A stretch of DNA of 64,000 nt from Ichthyocystis sparus (GTDB taxonomy: Bacteria > Pseudomonadota > Gammaproteobacteria > Burkholderiales > 2013Ark19i): assembly GCF_900078755.1 (NCBI RefSeq), contig NZ_FKIH01000005.1; one strand, 5' to 3'. The notes under the pieces are model-generated. The model ran no database searches and was not told the DNA's origin. It saw only the letters and a program-made list of their open reading frames with translations. Shown here one piece after another: positions 7,880 through 17,108 of this stretch. The number at the start of each line of letters is the position of its first letter. Position 1 is the first letter of the stretch. Both the position numbers and the translations under genes were made by a program.

Positions 7880-10480
7880 TTACCTCTCAGAAACAGCCAC
7901 TTTTTCTGAGTTAAAAGAAAACTTGCCATCTAGATAATCAATAGTAAGATCGTGGTCTGGAATAATTTTACCATCTATCAATAGCATAGCCAGCGGATTT
8001 TCTATCCACTGCTGAACTGCTCTTTTTAGCGGACGAGCGCCATATACAGGATCAAATCCTAATTGCACAATCTTGTTTAGAGCAACATCAGTTACATGTG
8101 CAGGAACACTCTGTGCAGCCAGTCTATCAATAACACGCTGTAATTGTAGTTTGGCAATGGGGCGCATATCCTCCTCAGTCAAACCATCGAACAGTATGAT
8201 ATCATCTATGCGATTAAGAAATTCAGGACGAAAGTTTTTCCTAACAACAGACATAACCTGCTCGCGAATATCATCCACTGATTTACCTTGTTGTTCCCAA
8301 AAATCACTTCCTATGTTTGATGTCATAACTATGACAGTATGACGAAAATCTACCTCTCGACCATGCCTGTCGGTCAAGCGGCCCTCATCCAAAACTTGTA
8401 ACAATAAGTTAAATACATCCGGATGTGCTTTTTCTATCTCATCAAATAAAACCACGGAATACGGCTTACGACGAACTGCCTCAGTCAAATCACCACCATC
8501 TTCATAGCCAACATAACCCGGAGGAGCTCCAATTAGTAGAGAAACAGCGTGCTTCTCCATAAATTCGCTCATATCCAGCCTAATTAACTGATCCTGGCAA
8601 TCAAACAAAAATTCAGCCAATCTCTTTGTCAACTCCGTTTTACCTACCCCTGTAGGTCCCAGGAATAGGAATGAACCGTAGGGCCTATTGGGATCAGACA
8701 GACCTGCACGAGAACGTCTAATAGCGCAAGAAATCTTAGACACTGCCTCATCTTGTCCAATAACGTGCTTATGAATAAAATCTTCCATATGCGACAATTT
8801 CTCTCGTTCTCCTTGAATCATGCGAGATACAGGAATCCCCGTCATCCTGGAGACAACCTCGGCAATTTCTTCTGCACCTACCTGGGTACGAAGAAGAACT
8901 AACTTTCCACCTTCATTAGATTGATTATTCTCAATTGTTTTAAGTTGAAGTTCTAACTCAGGCAAACGCCCATACTGAATTTCTGATACTCGTTGCCACT
9001 GCCCTTCTCGCTTTGCTTGCTCAATGTCGGATCGCAACTGATCTATCTGCTCACGTATATTTTGTGCTCCAGCTACAATTAACTTCTCCTTCTTCCAAAT
9101 TTCCTCATAGTCTGAGTACTCTCTCTCCAAACGAGATATTTCCTCTTCTATATTCTTAAGACGTTTATGTGATAGCTCATCTTTTTCCCTACGAACAGAC
9201 TCCCTTTCGATTTTAAGCTGTATCAACCTACGATCGAGCCGATCCATAACCTCCGGCTTGGAATCAATTTCCATCTTGATGCGCGAGGCTGCCTCATCAA
9301 TTAGATCTATGGCCTTATCTGGCAAAAATCTATCACTAATGTACCGTTGCGACAATTCAGATGCAGCAACGATAGCTGGATCAGTAATGTCAACAGCATG
9401 ATGAACTTCATATTTTTCTTGTAGACCTCGCAATATAGCGATGGTATCTTCTATACTTGGCTCTTGAACCAGGACTTTTTGGAATCGCCGCTCAAGTGCT
9501 GTGTCTTTTTCTATGTAGCGCCTGTACTCGTCAAGAGTAGTAGCACCAATACAATGAAGCTCCCCGCGCGCCAACAAAGGCTTTAAGATATTACCGGCAT
9601 CCATTGCACCTTCAGTTTTACCTGCGCCTACAAGAGTGTGTATTTCATCTATAAATACAATGGTCTGACCGTTATCTTTACGAACTTCTTTAATGACGTT
9701 CTTTAATCGTTCCTCAAATTCGCCACGATACTTAGCACCAGCTAACATAGATGATAGATCAAGACATACTACCTTCTTATTCTTTAATCCTTCAGGAACT
9801 TCCCCATTAACTATACGCTGCGCCAAACCATCAACTATTGCAGTTTTACCTACACCTGGCTCACCTATCAAAACAGGATTATTTTTTGTACGTCTCTGCA
9901 AAACTTGTATAGTTCTACGTATTTCGTCATCACGACCTATAACAGGATCCAACTTACCCGAACGTGCCATATCAGTCAAATCAATAGAATATTTCGATAA
10001 AGCACCACGTTGGGATTCTGAATTTGGACTAGATACAGAACCTGGCAAAGAAATATCCTTAATAAAATTCTCCAATCTATTTCTATCAACTCCTTTCTTA
10101 CGAAGCAACTCACCAACTGCTCCCTTATCTTCAGATAAAACCAAAAGAAAAATCTCAGAAGGAATATATTCGTCACCTCTCTTTTGTGATTCTTTTTCAC
10201 ACAAATTTAGTAGTCCCAACAACGACCTAGAAACATTAACCTGCCCCTGTAGTCCTTCAACTATTGGCAAATCATCTATCAATTTAGATATCTGTTGTTG
10301 CAATTCAGCAATAGGTAAAGAAAAGCGACCCAAAAGTGTAGTAATAGAACTTTCTGGGTCTGATAAAAAAACACTTAACAAATGCTGTGGCTCTATGTAA
10401 GCATTGTCCTTGCTAACGGCAAGACTTTCTGCAGACGACAGGGCATCACGAAACTGTGTAGTCAAACGCTCAACTTGCAT
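7880..10480 (-). CDS. clpB: ATP-dependent protein disaggregase ClpB
   Basis: ClpB is a hexameric AAA+ chaperone that threads aggregated proteins and works with DnaK. The 866 residues show the N-terminal Clp repeat domain, a first AAA module with GEPGVGKT near residue 205, a long coiled-coil middle domain at about 400-530, and a second AAA module with GPTGVGKT near residue 605. The start is ATG at 10480 with AGGTG four bases upstream; the TTG one codon earlier is not needed. The gene has its own upstream promoter-like sequence and is followed by ribF on the same strand. Confidence 0.97.
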   Translation of the reverse strand: MQVERLTTQFRDALSSAESLAVSKDNAYIEPQHLLSVFLSDPESSITTLLGRFSLPIAELQQQISKLIDDLPIVEGLQGQVNVSRSLLGLLNLCEKESQKRGDEYIPSEIFLLVLSEDKGAVGELLRKKGVDRNRLENFIKDISLPGSVSSPNSESQRGALSKYSIDLTDMARSGKLDPVIGRDDEIRRTIQVLQRRTKNNPVLIGEPGVGKTAIVDGLAQRIVNGEVPEGLKNKKVVCLDLSSMLAGAKYRGEFEERLKNVIKEVRKDNGQTIVFIDEIHTLVGAGKTEGAMDAGNILKPLLARGELHCIGATTLDEYRRYIEKDTALERRFQKVLVQEPSIEDTIAILRGLQEKYEVHHAVDITDPAIVAASELSQRYISDRFLPDKAIDLIDEAASRIKMEIDSKPEVMDRLDRRLIQLKIERESVRREKDELSHKRLKNIEEEISRLEREYSDYEEIWKKEKLIVAGAQNIREQIDQLRSDIEQAKREGQWQRVSEIQYGRLPELELQLKTIENNQSNEGGKLVLLRTQVGAEEIAEVVSRMTGIPVSRMIQGEREKLSHMEDFIHKHVIGQDEAVSKISCAIRRSRAGLSDPNRPYGSFLFLGPTGVGKTELTKRLAEFLFDCQDQLIRLDMSEFMEKHAVSLLIGAPPGYVGYEDGGDLTEAVRRKPYSVVLFDEIEKAHPDVFNLLLQVLDEGRLTDRHGREVDFRHTVIVMTSNIGSDFWEQQGKSVDDIREQVMSVVRKNFRPEFLNRIDDIILFDGLTEEDMRPIAKLQLQRVIDRLAAQSVPAHVTDVALNKIVQLGFDPVYGARPLKRAVQQWIENPLAMLLIDGKIIPDHDLTIDYLDGKFSFNSEKVAVSER

Positions 10481-10483
10481 CAA

Positions 10484-10796
10484 ACACCTCTTTTATAATT
10501 CCATAACTAAAAATACTATCTACTACAACCTTCGATATGGTATTTATTTTCTAAAAATCAATGCAGTAAATGTCAATCCCTATATAGGAATAGGATAATC
10601 TAAGAATATTTAATAGAGAATAGAGCACAATCTCAATAGTGCTCTATCTCACAAGTAGGAATTGTTTGTAATATAAGAAATAAATGGAGAAAGAGAAAAT
10701 AACTATAGATACTGTATGCAAAGAGAAAAAACTCAAGTGACATAAATAAAATTATTATATAAAATAGCAACTTGCTTTAATAGGAATAAAATTTAA
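10484..10796. other. Intergenic region between the PHB depolymerase gene and clpB
   Basis: No gene is seen. The stretch holds a sigma-70-like promoter for clpB and, at about 10616-10650, a hairpin with TAGAGCAC and GTGCTCTA arms (8 bp, loop of 10). That hairpin could end the depolymerase transcript or act on clpB. I found no sigma-32 type promoter, although clpB is usually heat-shock controlled. Confidence 0.5.
10548..10576 (-). promoter_or_regulatory. Sigma-70-like promoter for clpB
   Basis: On the minus strand a perfect TTGACA (10571-10576) is followed after 17 bases by TAGAAA (10548-10553). This would place transcription start about 60 bases before the clpB ATG. Confidence 0.45.
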
Positions 10797-12011
10797 CTAA
10801 TCAAACCTTCTTGTAAACTCACTGATCTTGCCACTAGTTTCTTGCTCCCATTTTCTACCACTAAAAACACCGTAGTGGCCTGCTCCCTTAACAAGCAGGT
10901 ACTCCTTGAGATTATCTGGAATATTACTACAAAGACCGAAAGCCGCACTGGTTTGCCCAGGAGCACATATATCGTCCAACTCAGCCTCAACAACTAAAAG
11001 AGGAACATCAGTCAACTCATCCAAATCAACCTTCTTACCCTTAAACATCATCTCTCCAAGGGCCAAACAATGCCTATGAAAAACCATATCAATGGATTCT
11101 AGGAAAAATTTTGCTGTCATATCCATCACAGCATGATAGGAATCATAAAAATTTATATGCCGCTTTATAAAACTCTCATTACCCTCGACCATAGCCTCAT
11201 AAAATTTAAAATGTTCTCTAATATGATTGTCAGGATGCATATTTATAAAAGACATATGCTGCAAATATCCTGGATAGACGTGCCTAAAAGCACCTGGATA
11301 CCTAGCAGGAACAGTAACAATCAAGTTATCCTCAAACCATGATAATGTTCGTTGCTCAGCAAATCTGCAAACACTAGTAGGATTACAACGCACGTCAACC
11401 GGACCACCCATTAGTATCATACTTCCAACCTTTAGACCAATGGAGGACATGTGGTGAACAGCAACCAAAGCTGGTGCCGTAGGTTGACAAATCGCAATAA
11501 TGTGTGGACTACGTCCCGTATGATTACGTATATACTCAACAAAGTCACATATGTACTGCACAAAATCATCAAAACCGAAATCACCCTCTGCCAAAGGTAT
11601 ATATCTAGGATTAACCCAGTCTGTAATGTAAGTATCATAGCACTTGATAAGTTGCCTAACACTTCGGCGCAATAAGGAAGCATAGTGACCAGACATTGGT
11701 GATAAAACCAACATAGGAGCATGGTCTTGGAAATTGTTCTTACAGAAATTAAGAAGATTGCCAAAAGGTTTCCGGAACAAAGTCTCCTCATGAACCTCAA
11801 CAGCACGTCCGTCTATCTGAACCTCATATATGTCAAAGGGAGCACATGGGTACTCCCTGGTAAGGCGAGATAAAAAAGTCAATGGAGCCACAAAACTATT
11901 GGCTGGTTGAAAAAAATGCCCCATCTCACTAAAACTATGTCCCAACTCACCAAACTGTACGCTACAGCTGTCTAGAATGGACTTATGGAAATCGAAAGCG
12001 CTATAAAACAT
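10797..12011 (-). CDS. phaZ: Intracellular polyhydroxyalkanoate depolymerase
   Basis: An alpha/beta-hydrolase of the intracellular short-chain PHB depolymerase family, which mobilises stored polyhydroxybutyrate to 3-hydroxybutyrate oligomers. The 404 residues include the lipase-like box with a cysteine nucleophile, AICQPTAPAL with Cys175, followed by GGPVD. The C-terminal PHB-depolymerase region includes the VEAELDD acid region and GAGHYGVFSGRKW with the likely catalytic His. The start is ATG at 12011. No PHA synthase gene lies nearby, so polymer synthesis cannot be judged from this window. It is transcribed divergently from the cytochrome c gene. Confidence 0.92.
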   Translation of the reverse strand: MFYSAFDFHKSILDSCSVQFGELGHSFSEMGHFFQPANSFVAPLTFLSRLTREYPCAPFDIYEVQIDGRAVEVHEETLFRKPFGNLLNFCKNNFQDHAPMLVLSPMSGHYASLLRRSVRQLIKCYDTYITDWVNPRYIPLAEGDFGFDDFVQYICDFVEYIRNHTGRSPHIIAICQPTAPALVAVHHMSSIGLKVGSMILMGGPVDVRCNPTSVCRFAEQRTLSWFEDNLIVTVPARYPGAFRHVYPGYLQHMSFINMHPDNHIREHFKFYEAMVEGNESFIKRHINFYDSYHAVMDMTAKFFLESIDMVFHRHCLALGEMMFKGKKVDLDELTDVPLLVVEAELDDICAPGQTSAAFGLCSNIPDNLKEYLLVKGAGHYGVFSGRKWEQETSGKISEFTRRFD

Positions 12012-12242
12012 ATAGCTTCCTTAATGAAGAAACAAAACAAATAAAAGAAAACCAGCCGCAGGTTGGACTAAAACCATACAGCATAGTTCCTATGTAGAAG
12101 GCATCATTGCTAGGGGTATATCTTTGCTTATAACCGGCCATGCTAATCAAACTAAATTCATCCATAGTAATTGGATATATCTTCCACATTCCGGTAGAAT
12201 CTGGTCCGTCTCTGGTAAGACATTTCCATAGGAGTGCCGTTC

Positions 12243-12887
12243 ATGAAGTCTTGGCAATCGTTAGCAACCATAATTATTGGCTGTATAATTCCCTATGTGG
12301 CACAGTCAGCTGGCAATGCACAAGCCGGATTTGTTAAAAGTCAGATGTGCCAAGGATGTCACAACATAACCGGCTATCACTACAATTTTCCCAGGCGCTA
12401 CAGTGTGCCCTATCTTGGTGGACAATTTGCCAAATACATTGAATCAGCCCTAAAATCTTATGCTGGCAAACAAAGGCCAACAAAGTCTATGATCGTGGCT
12501 GCGATGTCTCTTAGTCAGCAGGATATGCAAGATATTGCAGCTTATTACCAAGCTCAAAAGAAAGTGGATATACAGCCTCCTACAGATAATACATCAGGGA
12601 TAGAAATTGCTAAGGGATATAGCATATACAAGAAGCTGGCGTGCGCTTCTTGCCACGGAGAGGTTGGAACACCTTCGTCTGATGAATACCCTGTGTTGGC
12701 ACATCAGCGTCAAGATTACTTAGAGTCTGCCTTATTAGATTATCGCTCTAAGATACGCAAGAATGTAATTATGCAAAGCCTAGTATCAAAAGTTACAGAT
12801 GAAGAGATACATCTTATGGCGTCGTTTTTATCTCACCAAAAGCCCGGTGTATTCAACCCTAACCACTTGGAAGAAGAGGATTCTTAA
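12243..12887 (+). CDS. Di-haem cytochrome c, cytochrome c4 type
   Basis: A secreted electron carrier with two class I cytochrome c domains. Haem-attachment motifs are CQGCH near residue 33 and CASCH near residue 135, and the two halves are similar in layout as in cytochrome c4 (about 200 residues). The N-terminus is a signal peptide ending at about AQSAG, so the protein acts in the periplasm, probably passing electrons toward a terminal oxidase. A GTG at 12234 also opens the frame, but the ATG at 12243 has AGGAG eight bases upstream and gives a normal signal peptide. The redoxin gene follows after two bases, so the two are co-transcribed. Confidence 0.93.
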   Translation: MKSWQSLATIIIGCIIPYVAQSAGNAQAGFVKSQMCQGCHNITGYHYNFPRRYSVPYLGGQFAKYIESALKSYAGKQRPTKSMIVAAMSLSQQDMQDIAAYYQAQKKVDIQPPTDNTSGIEIAKGYSIYKKLACASCHGEVGTPSSDEYPVLAHQRQDYLESALLDYRSKIRKNVIMQSLVSKVTDEEIHLMASFLSHQKPGVFNPNHLEEEDS

Positions 12888-12889
12888 CA

Positions 12890-13441
12890 ATGGCTGCTAC
12901 CAAAACTCCGATTTGTGATTTTAATTGGTCTGGACCTGATTTTTCCCTTCTGGGAACAGATGGAAAGGTTTGGTCGCGCAGTGATACTATGGGACCCAGT
13001 GGTCATCTCATCATATTCATGTGTAATCACTGCCCATATGTACAGTCTATACTTGATGAATTACTTGAAGATATTTCCTACCTAGAAACTCAGGGCATAA
13101 AGTCTGTTGCTATTTCTGCAAACGATGCAATTGAATATCCAGAGGATTCACTTGAAAATATGAAACTTTTGGCGAAGAGAAAAAAATTCTCCTTTCCGTA
13201 CCTATATGATGAGTCACAGGACGTGGCACGCGCCTATGGTGCTGTTTGTACGCCTGATTTCTTTGGATTCAACAGCAAAAATAAGCTCCAATATCGTGGC
13301 AGACATAGCTCAAGCGGAAAAGAGATTGTTCCTGGAGCAAAAAAGGAGCTACGTGAAGCCATGATTCTCGTTTCAAAAACAGGTAAAGGACCTGAAGAAC
13401 AGCACCCGAGCATAGGTTGCTCTATAAAGTGGAAAAATTAA
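12890..13441 (+). CDS. Thioredoxin-like AhpC/TSA family protein
   Basis: A thioredoxin-fold protein of the redoxin/AhpC-TSA type, 183 residues. It shows the APDF-like start of the fold (GPDFSLLGTDG), the MCNHCPYV sequence with a CxxC active site near residues 45-48, and the conserved block YDESQDVARAYGAVCTPDFFGF with a further Cys and the cis-Pro region. There is no signal peptide, so a cytoplasmic thiol oxidoreductase or peroxidase role is likely; the substrate is unknown. It starts two bases after the cytochrome c stop and is probably the second gene of that operon. Confidence 0.88.
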   Translation: MAATKTPICDFNWSGPDFSLLGTDGKVWSRSDTMGPSGHLIIFMCNHCPYVQSILDELLEDISYLETQGIKSVAISANDAIEYPEDSLENMKLLAKRKKFSFPYLYDESQDVARAYGAVCTPDFFGFNSKNKLQYRGRHSSSGKEIVPGAKKELREAMILVSKTGKGPEEQHPSIGCSIKWKN

Positions 13442-13710
13442 ATACAATGAATCAGATGTCGAACACGACGGCATCTAACAATAAAGTCTGGGGAAACAGT
13501 TTCTTCATTGTCGCGCCTATATTTTTCCACAAATATACTAGGATTAGCCAGAACAATTTCCCTTCTTTTTTTTTCTTCATCTTCCTCGTCTTGATTGCCA
13601 CCTTGCTGCTTAGAGTTCCCCTCGTCTTCGTACACACCTATATTGATAGGTGAGGACAATAGAGGCTCCACTTCACGAATGCGCTCAACAGAAATATCAT
13701 TTGTAGGCAT
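13438..13710 (-). CDS. Small acidic hypothetical protein
   Basis: A 90-residue protein I do not recognise. It has an acidic, Gln/Asp/Glu-rich centre (QDEEDEEKKRRE) and a C-terminal segment, PSIFVEKYRRDNEETVSPDF, that looks folded. The longest frame begins at 13776, but the ATG at 13710 has AGG seven bases upstream and drops a hydrophobic leader with no ribosome site. It converges on the redoxin gene with a 4-base overlap and lies just after the FMN-binding protein gene in the minus direction. No strong antisense candidate competes for the same DNA. Confidence 0.5.
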   Translation of the reverse strand: MPTNDISVERIREVEPLLSSPINIGVYEDEGNSKQQGGNQDEEDEEKKRREIVLANPSIFVEKYRRDNEETVSPDFIVRCRRVRHLIHCI

Positions 13711-13890
13711 TTCTTGACCTTGAAATTTTATGGACAAGAAAATTCTATATATTTGTGCGCATACTACATATGACAAATTTGTTGTTTAATATGATAAAAA
13801 TTACACTATAAATACGTTAAAATGTGGCAAAAATCCGTTGTATTACCTAAGTATTTGGGATAATAATCCAAATATCCCCTATAAGGACTG

Positions 13891-15390
13891 TCAACTTTTT
13901 AACACTTCTGGAAAAAGTTCCGCATAAGGTACTGCAGTTTGGTTTATCACTAACATGACGTGGCTCCTGTTAAGTAAGCGCGGATGTTTAACTCCACAAG
14001 AATAAGCTATTTGTTCTATCTCGCTATTCATATTGGAAACATAATTAGCCACACGCACATACTTTTCTGCTACTACCAACCCCCTTTGCAAACGAACACT
14101 ATGGGTGGTAATACCAGTAGGACAACGATTGGTATGACACCTCATTGCTTGTATACATCCAAGAGAAAACAAAAAACCGCGAGCGCTATTTACAAAATTA
14201 GCACCCATACAAAGAGCCCAAGCTACGTCTACAGGTGTAACCAACTTGCCAGATGCAATTAAGACGATACGTTTTTTTAAATCGTATTTATTCATTAAAT
14301 CAACGACTCGTGGTAGTGAATCGCGAATAGAAAGGCTCATATGGTCCATTAACCCTTGTGGAGCAGCACCTGTACCGCCTTCACCACCATCAATAACTAA
14401 AAAATCTGGAGCAGATTGTAATCCACGTTCATTTATGGCAGAAAACAGATCACATAAAAAGTCATATCCCCCAAGTGCTGTTTTTACACCAACTGGTTTC
14501 TTGGTTGCAGCACGAACCCTTGAAACAAAATCAAGCAACTCGTCTATCGAGTGTGCCATTTTATGGCAATTAGGACTAATAGAGTCTACATGTGGCTTAA
14601 TACCACGAATCTTAGCAATGTCGTCAGTTACCTTAGCAGCAGGCAATAAACCGCCCTTTCCTGGCTTCGCACCCTGAGACAATTTAACTTCAAAAGCTCT
14701 TACCGATGTATTCGCAGCTACCTCCTCTAGCTTGGACCAGGAAAAATTACCATCACCATCACGAAAGCCGTACAAAGCGGTACCAATTTGAGCTATAAGG
14801 TCAGCCCCTCCATCTAGGTGGTGTGGGCTAACCCCTCCTTCACCAGTGCTTAACCAGCAACCTGATTCACGTGCACCCTTGGATAGTGCTCTAACAGCAG
14901 GTTTTGATATGGAACCATAGCTCATACCACTTATGTTTATAAGAGAACTAGCCTCGAAGGGAAAATCACAATAGCCTTCACCAATTCTTATAGGGGGAGT
15001 AGTAAGAGAATCTTGTACTTGCACAGCAAAAGGCGCACTTGAAAAGATAATAGACCCTTCCCTACGAATGTAATATGTAGATCCAAATGCAACAGATTTA
15101 TCATCATCTTTGGACATTCTGTACACCCAAGATCGCGTAGATCTGTCAAATGGCATCTCTTCCCTATCACCGGAGAAAAAGTACTGCCTAAAGTGCTCCC
15201 CTTGCCTCTCCAGGAGGTACCTAAAGTGTCCAATAACTGGAAAATTTCTTAACACAGAGTGCTTTTTTTGCAACACATCATAAATATATACCAACAAAAT
15301 CAGTAACATAAATATAAAAACAGGAGCACTGATAATGAAAGTAGCAATATGCTCTAAAGTACTAATAAAATCCATTTTAAAATTACCCAT
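13891..15390 (-). CDS. FMN-binding glutamate synthase-like protein, membrane anchored
   Basis: A 499-residue member of the glutamate synthase central/FMN domain family that occurs as a stand-alone protein. An N-terminal membrane helix spans about residues 10-38. The TIM-barrel FMN domain shows SGMSYGSISKPAVRALSKGA, STGEGGVSPHH, PGKGGLLPAAK, the PVGVKTALGG strand, IDGGEGGTGAAP and a Cys-containing segment, LGCIQAMRCHTNRCPTGITT, that in GltB binds the 3Fe-4S cluster. The glutaminase domain is absent, so it is not a complete glutamate synthase. The substrate is unknown. Start ATG at 15390; a second ATG at 15375 is possible. Confidence 0.88.
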   Translation of the reverse strand: MGNFKMDFISTLEHIATFIISAPVFIFMLLILLVYIYDVLQKKHSVLRNFPVIGHFRYLLERQGEHFRQYFFSGDREEMPFDRSTRSWVYRMSKDDDKSVAFGSTYYIRREGSIIFSSAPFAVQVQDSLTTPPIRIGEGYCDFPFEASSLINISGMSYGSISKPAVRALSKGARESGCWLSTGEGGVSPHHLDGGADLIAQIGTALYGFRDGDGNFSWSKLEEVAANTSVRAFEVKLSQGAKPGKGGLLPAAKVTDDIAKIRGIKPHVDSISPNCHKMAHSIDELLDFVSRVRAATKKPVGVKTALGGYDFLCDLFSAINERGLQSAPDFLVIDGGEGGTGAAPQGLMDHMSLSIRDSLPRVVDLMNKYDLKKRIVLIASGKLVTPVDVAWALCMGANFVNSARGFLFSLGCIQAMRCHTNRCPTGITTHSVRLQRGLVVAEKYVRVANYVSNMNSEIEQIAYSCGVKHPRLLNRSHVMLVINQTAVPYAELFPEVLKS

Positions 15391-15453
15391 AATGACTTGC
15401 AGTCATACTATTGGCTACAGCTTTTACGCTACAACCGAACGGAACTACTATTT

Positions 15454-17070
15454 ATGACAACTTCACTTTTTGTTAGAGGCAATACTCAACTAAGTCAATA
15501 TGATGAGGAGCGAATAAAGTCCATATTGGAGCTTATCACTGAGCCATTGAAAAAAAAAATTAAACATGATCTCTTAATACTTTTTAAGTATGGCCCTGAG
15601 TGGAAAAGAAGTTGGGAAAAATCTCAGAACCTTAAACATAAAAATTCTATACTTATGGTTTTTATGACCTCAGAACTTTCAATAGATTCTGATTTCAGGG
15701 ATGAATTATCATCATTTATCAATTTACGCCCTAAATCCATAGTATGGATTGAGTATCAGAACTACAAGAAAAGCTTACTTACCAATTTACCCCTGCCCCA
15801 AGGAATAATTGCGCTAAATTGGACAAAACAGCGTTTTCTACCACTAGAAAACGATCTTTTTGTTATTCCTATAGAAAAGATAGGATCTACCATACTTGAG
15901 CTCATGAGTAAAAATAGATCATCCACTACCAACAATAGATCATCCACCACTAACATGAGCCCCCCCAAGATAATATTTGCTGAACACAGGAACTCTCATT
16001 TAGCTCGTAAAAAGCCGGATCATAAGGCCGTCAAAAAACACCTAGGTCCCTTAGCATCAGATTTTTTATCAATTCCTACTAAGAGCAAGGGCTCACGTTC
16101 TATATTAGCAAAGCCATCACCTAATGTTATAACTATGTTTAGTGATGGAACCGGTGACTACCCAACCTTAGTAGAGGCTGTAAGTAGGTGCCCTGACAAC
16201 GGCACCATCATCATAAAGCCAGGAATATACCTAGAAAACCTTATTATTAGTCGTCCTATCAACATAATTGGTGAAGGTAATAACGAGGATATTGAAATAC
16301 GTGCTTCAGGATCATGCAATTTCTTGATTGATAATGACTGCGTGCTGAGAAATTTAACAATAAGGCAGTTTGGTGGAATAGACTGGTACGCTATAGATGT
16401 ACGTGGCCCATACAATATAGAAATAGATAAATGCAATATACAAAGCGATTGCAACGCTTGCATAGCCGTACACAGTGAAGCAGATCCGTATATACACCAT
16501 TGTTTCATTCACGATAGTGCTGATGGTAGTGGCATATTTGTTTACGATCGTGGTCGAGGTCGTATTGAGCATAATAAAATTTCTTGGAACAAGCATGCAG
16601 GAATTGAGATTAAGTCTGGTGCAGAACCTATAATACGTTTCAACCACATTAATGACAGCTATGGAGGAGGAATACTTGTATATGGGGTTTCAGGGGGACT
16701 TGTAGAAGAAAATGAAATTATAGGAAGTGCCTTTGCCGGAATACAAATCGAGGAATTTTCTAATCCAACTATAAGAAAAAACTTAATTCTCGCAGGAAAA
16801 CAAAGTGGAATCTACATAAGAGATAATGGAGAAGGAGTAGTAGAAGACAATGATATTAGCAGTAATGAATTTGCTGGAATTGCTGTAGAATCTGGGGGAT
16901 CACCATTTGCCTACCTGAACAGAATCCACTTCAATAATTATGGAATATGGGTCTACAATGGAGGTAAAGGTACGTATGAGGGAAATGATTTACAGGGAAA
17001 TAAGTCAGGAAGCTGGCTCCTAAATGGTAATAGACCTATCAACTCGATCAACAATGCTGAGGATAAATAG
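15454..17070 (+). CDS. Right-handed parallel beta-helix repeat protein
   Basis: A 538-residue protein in two parts. The first about 220 residues form an alpha/beta-looking domain I cannot name, followed by a Ser/Lys-rich linker with a short NNRSSTTN repeat. From about residue 225 it is a pectate-lyase-like right-handed beta-helix. It opens with the DGTGDYPTLVEAV signature and continues through roughly a dozen coils with recurring GI-V-GG, EEN-I and FAGI motifs, as in carbohydrate-binding/hydrolase (CASH/NosD-like) and FBXO11-like repeats. There is no signal peptide. A TTG at 15397 also opens the frame; I chose the ATG at 15454 although its ribosome site is weak. Such helices bind polysaccharides or proteins; the target is unknown. 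Confidence 0.8.
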   Translation: MTTSLFVRGNTQLSQYDEERIKSILELITEPLKKKIKHDLLILFKYGPEWKRSWEKSQNLKHKNSILMVFMTSELSIDSDFRDELSSFINLRPKSIVWIEYQNYKKSLLTNLPLPQGIIALNWTKQRFLPLENDLFVIPIEKIGSTILELMSKNRSSTTNNRSSTTNMSPPKIIFAEHRNSHLARKKPDHKAVKKHLGPLASDFLSIPTKSKGSRSILAKPSPNVITMFSDGTGDYPTLVEAVSRCPDNGTIIIKPGIYLENLIISRPINIIGEGNNEDIEIRASGSCNFLIDNDCVLRNLTIRQFGGIDWYAIDVRGPYNIEIDKCNIQSDCNACIAVHSEADPYIHHCFIHDSADGSGIFVYDRGRGRIEHNKISWNKHAGIEIKSGAEPIIRFNHINDSYGGGILVYGVSGGLVEENEIIGSAFAGIQIEEFSNPTIRKNLILAGKQSGIYIRDNGEGVVEDNDISSNEFAGIAVESGGSPFAYLNRIHFNNYGIWVYNGGKGTYEGNDLQGNKSGSWLLNGNRPINSINNAEDK

Positions 17071-17108
17071 ATACTTAGTTCATATTACTAAATATTGAAA
17101 GATACAAC

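Noticed and set aside
9693..10400. 235-codon open frame on the plus strand inside clpB
   Set aside because: Exactly antisense to the conserved clpB coding region; no ribosome site and no recognisable protein. Shadow of codon bias.
10616..10650. Hairpin upstream of clpB as a heat-shock (CIRCE-like) element
   Set aside because: Arms do not match the CIRCE consensus TTAGCACTC-N9-GAGTGCTAA, and position and loop differ.
13417..13653. 78-codon plus-strand frame after the redoxin gene
   Set aside because: Phe-rich reading that is antisense to the acidic minus-strand gene, which has a ribosome site and a better composition.
13891..15390. Identification as glutamate synthase large subunit (gltB)
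   Set aside because: Only the FMN/synthase domain is present, with an N-terminal membrane helix and no glutaminase domain; a stand-alone family member.
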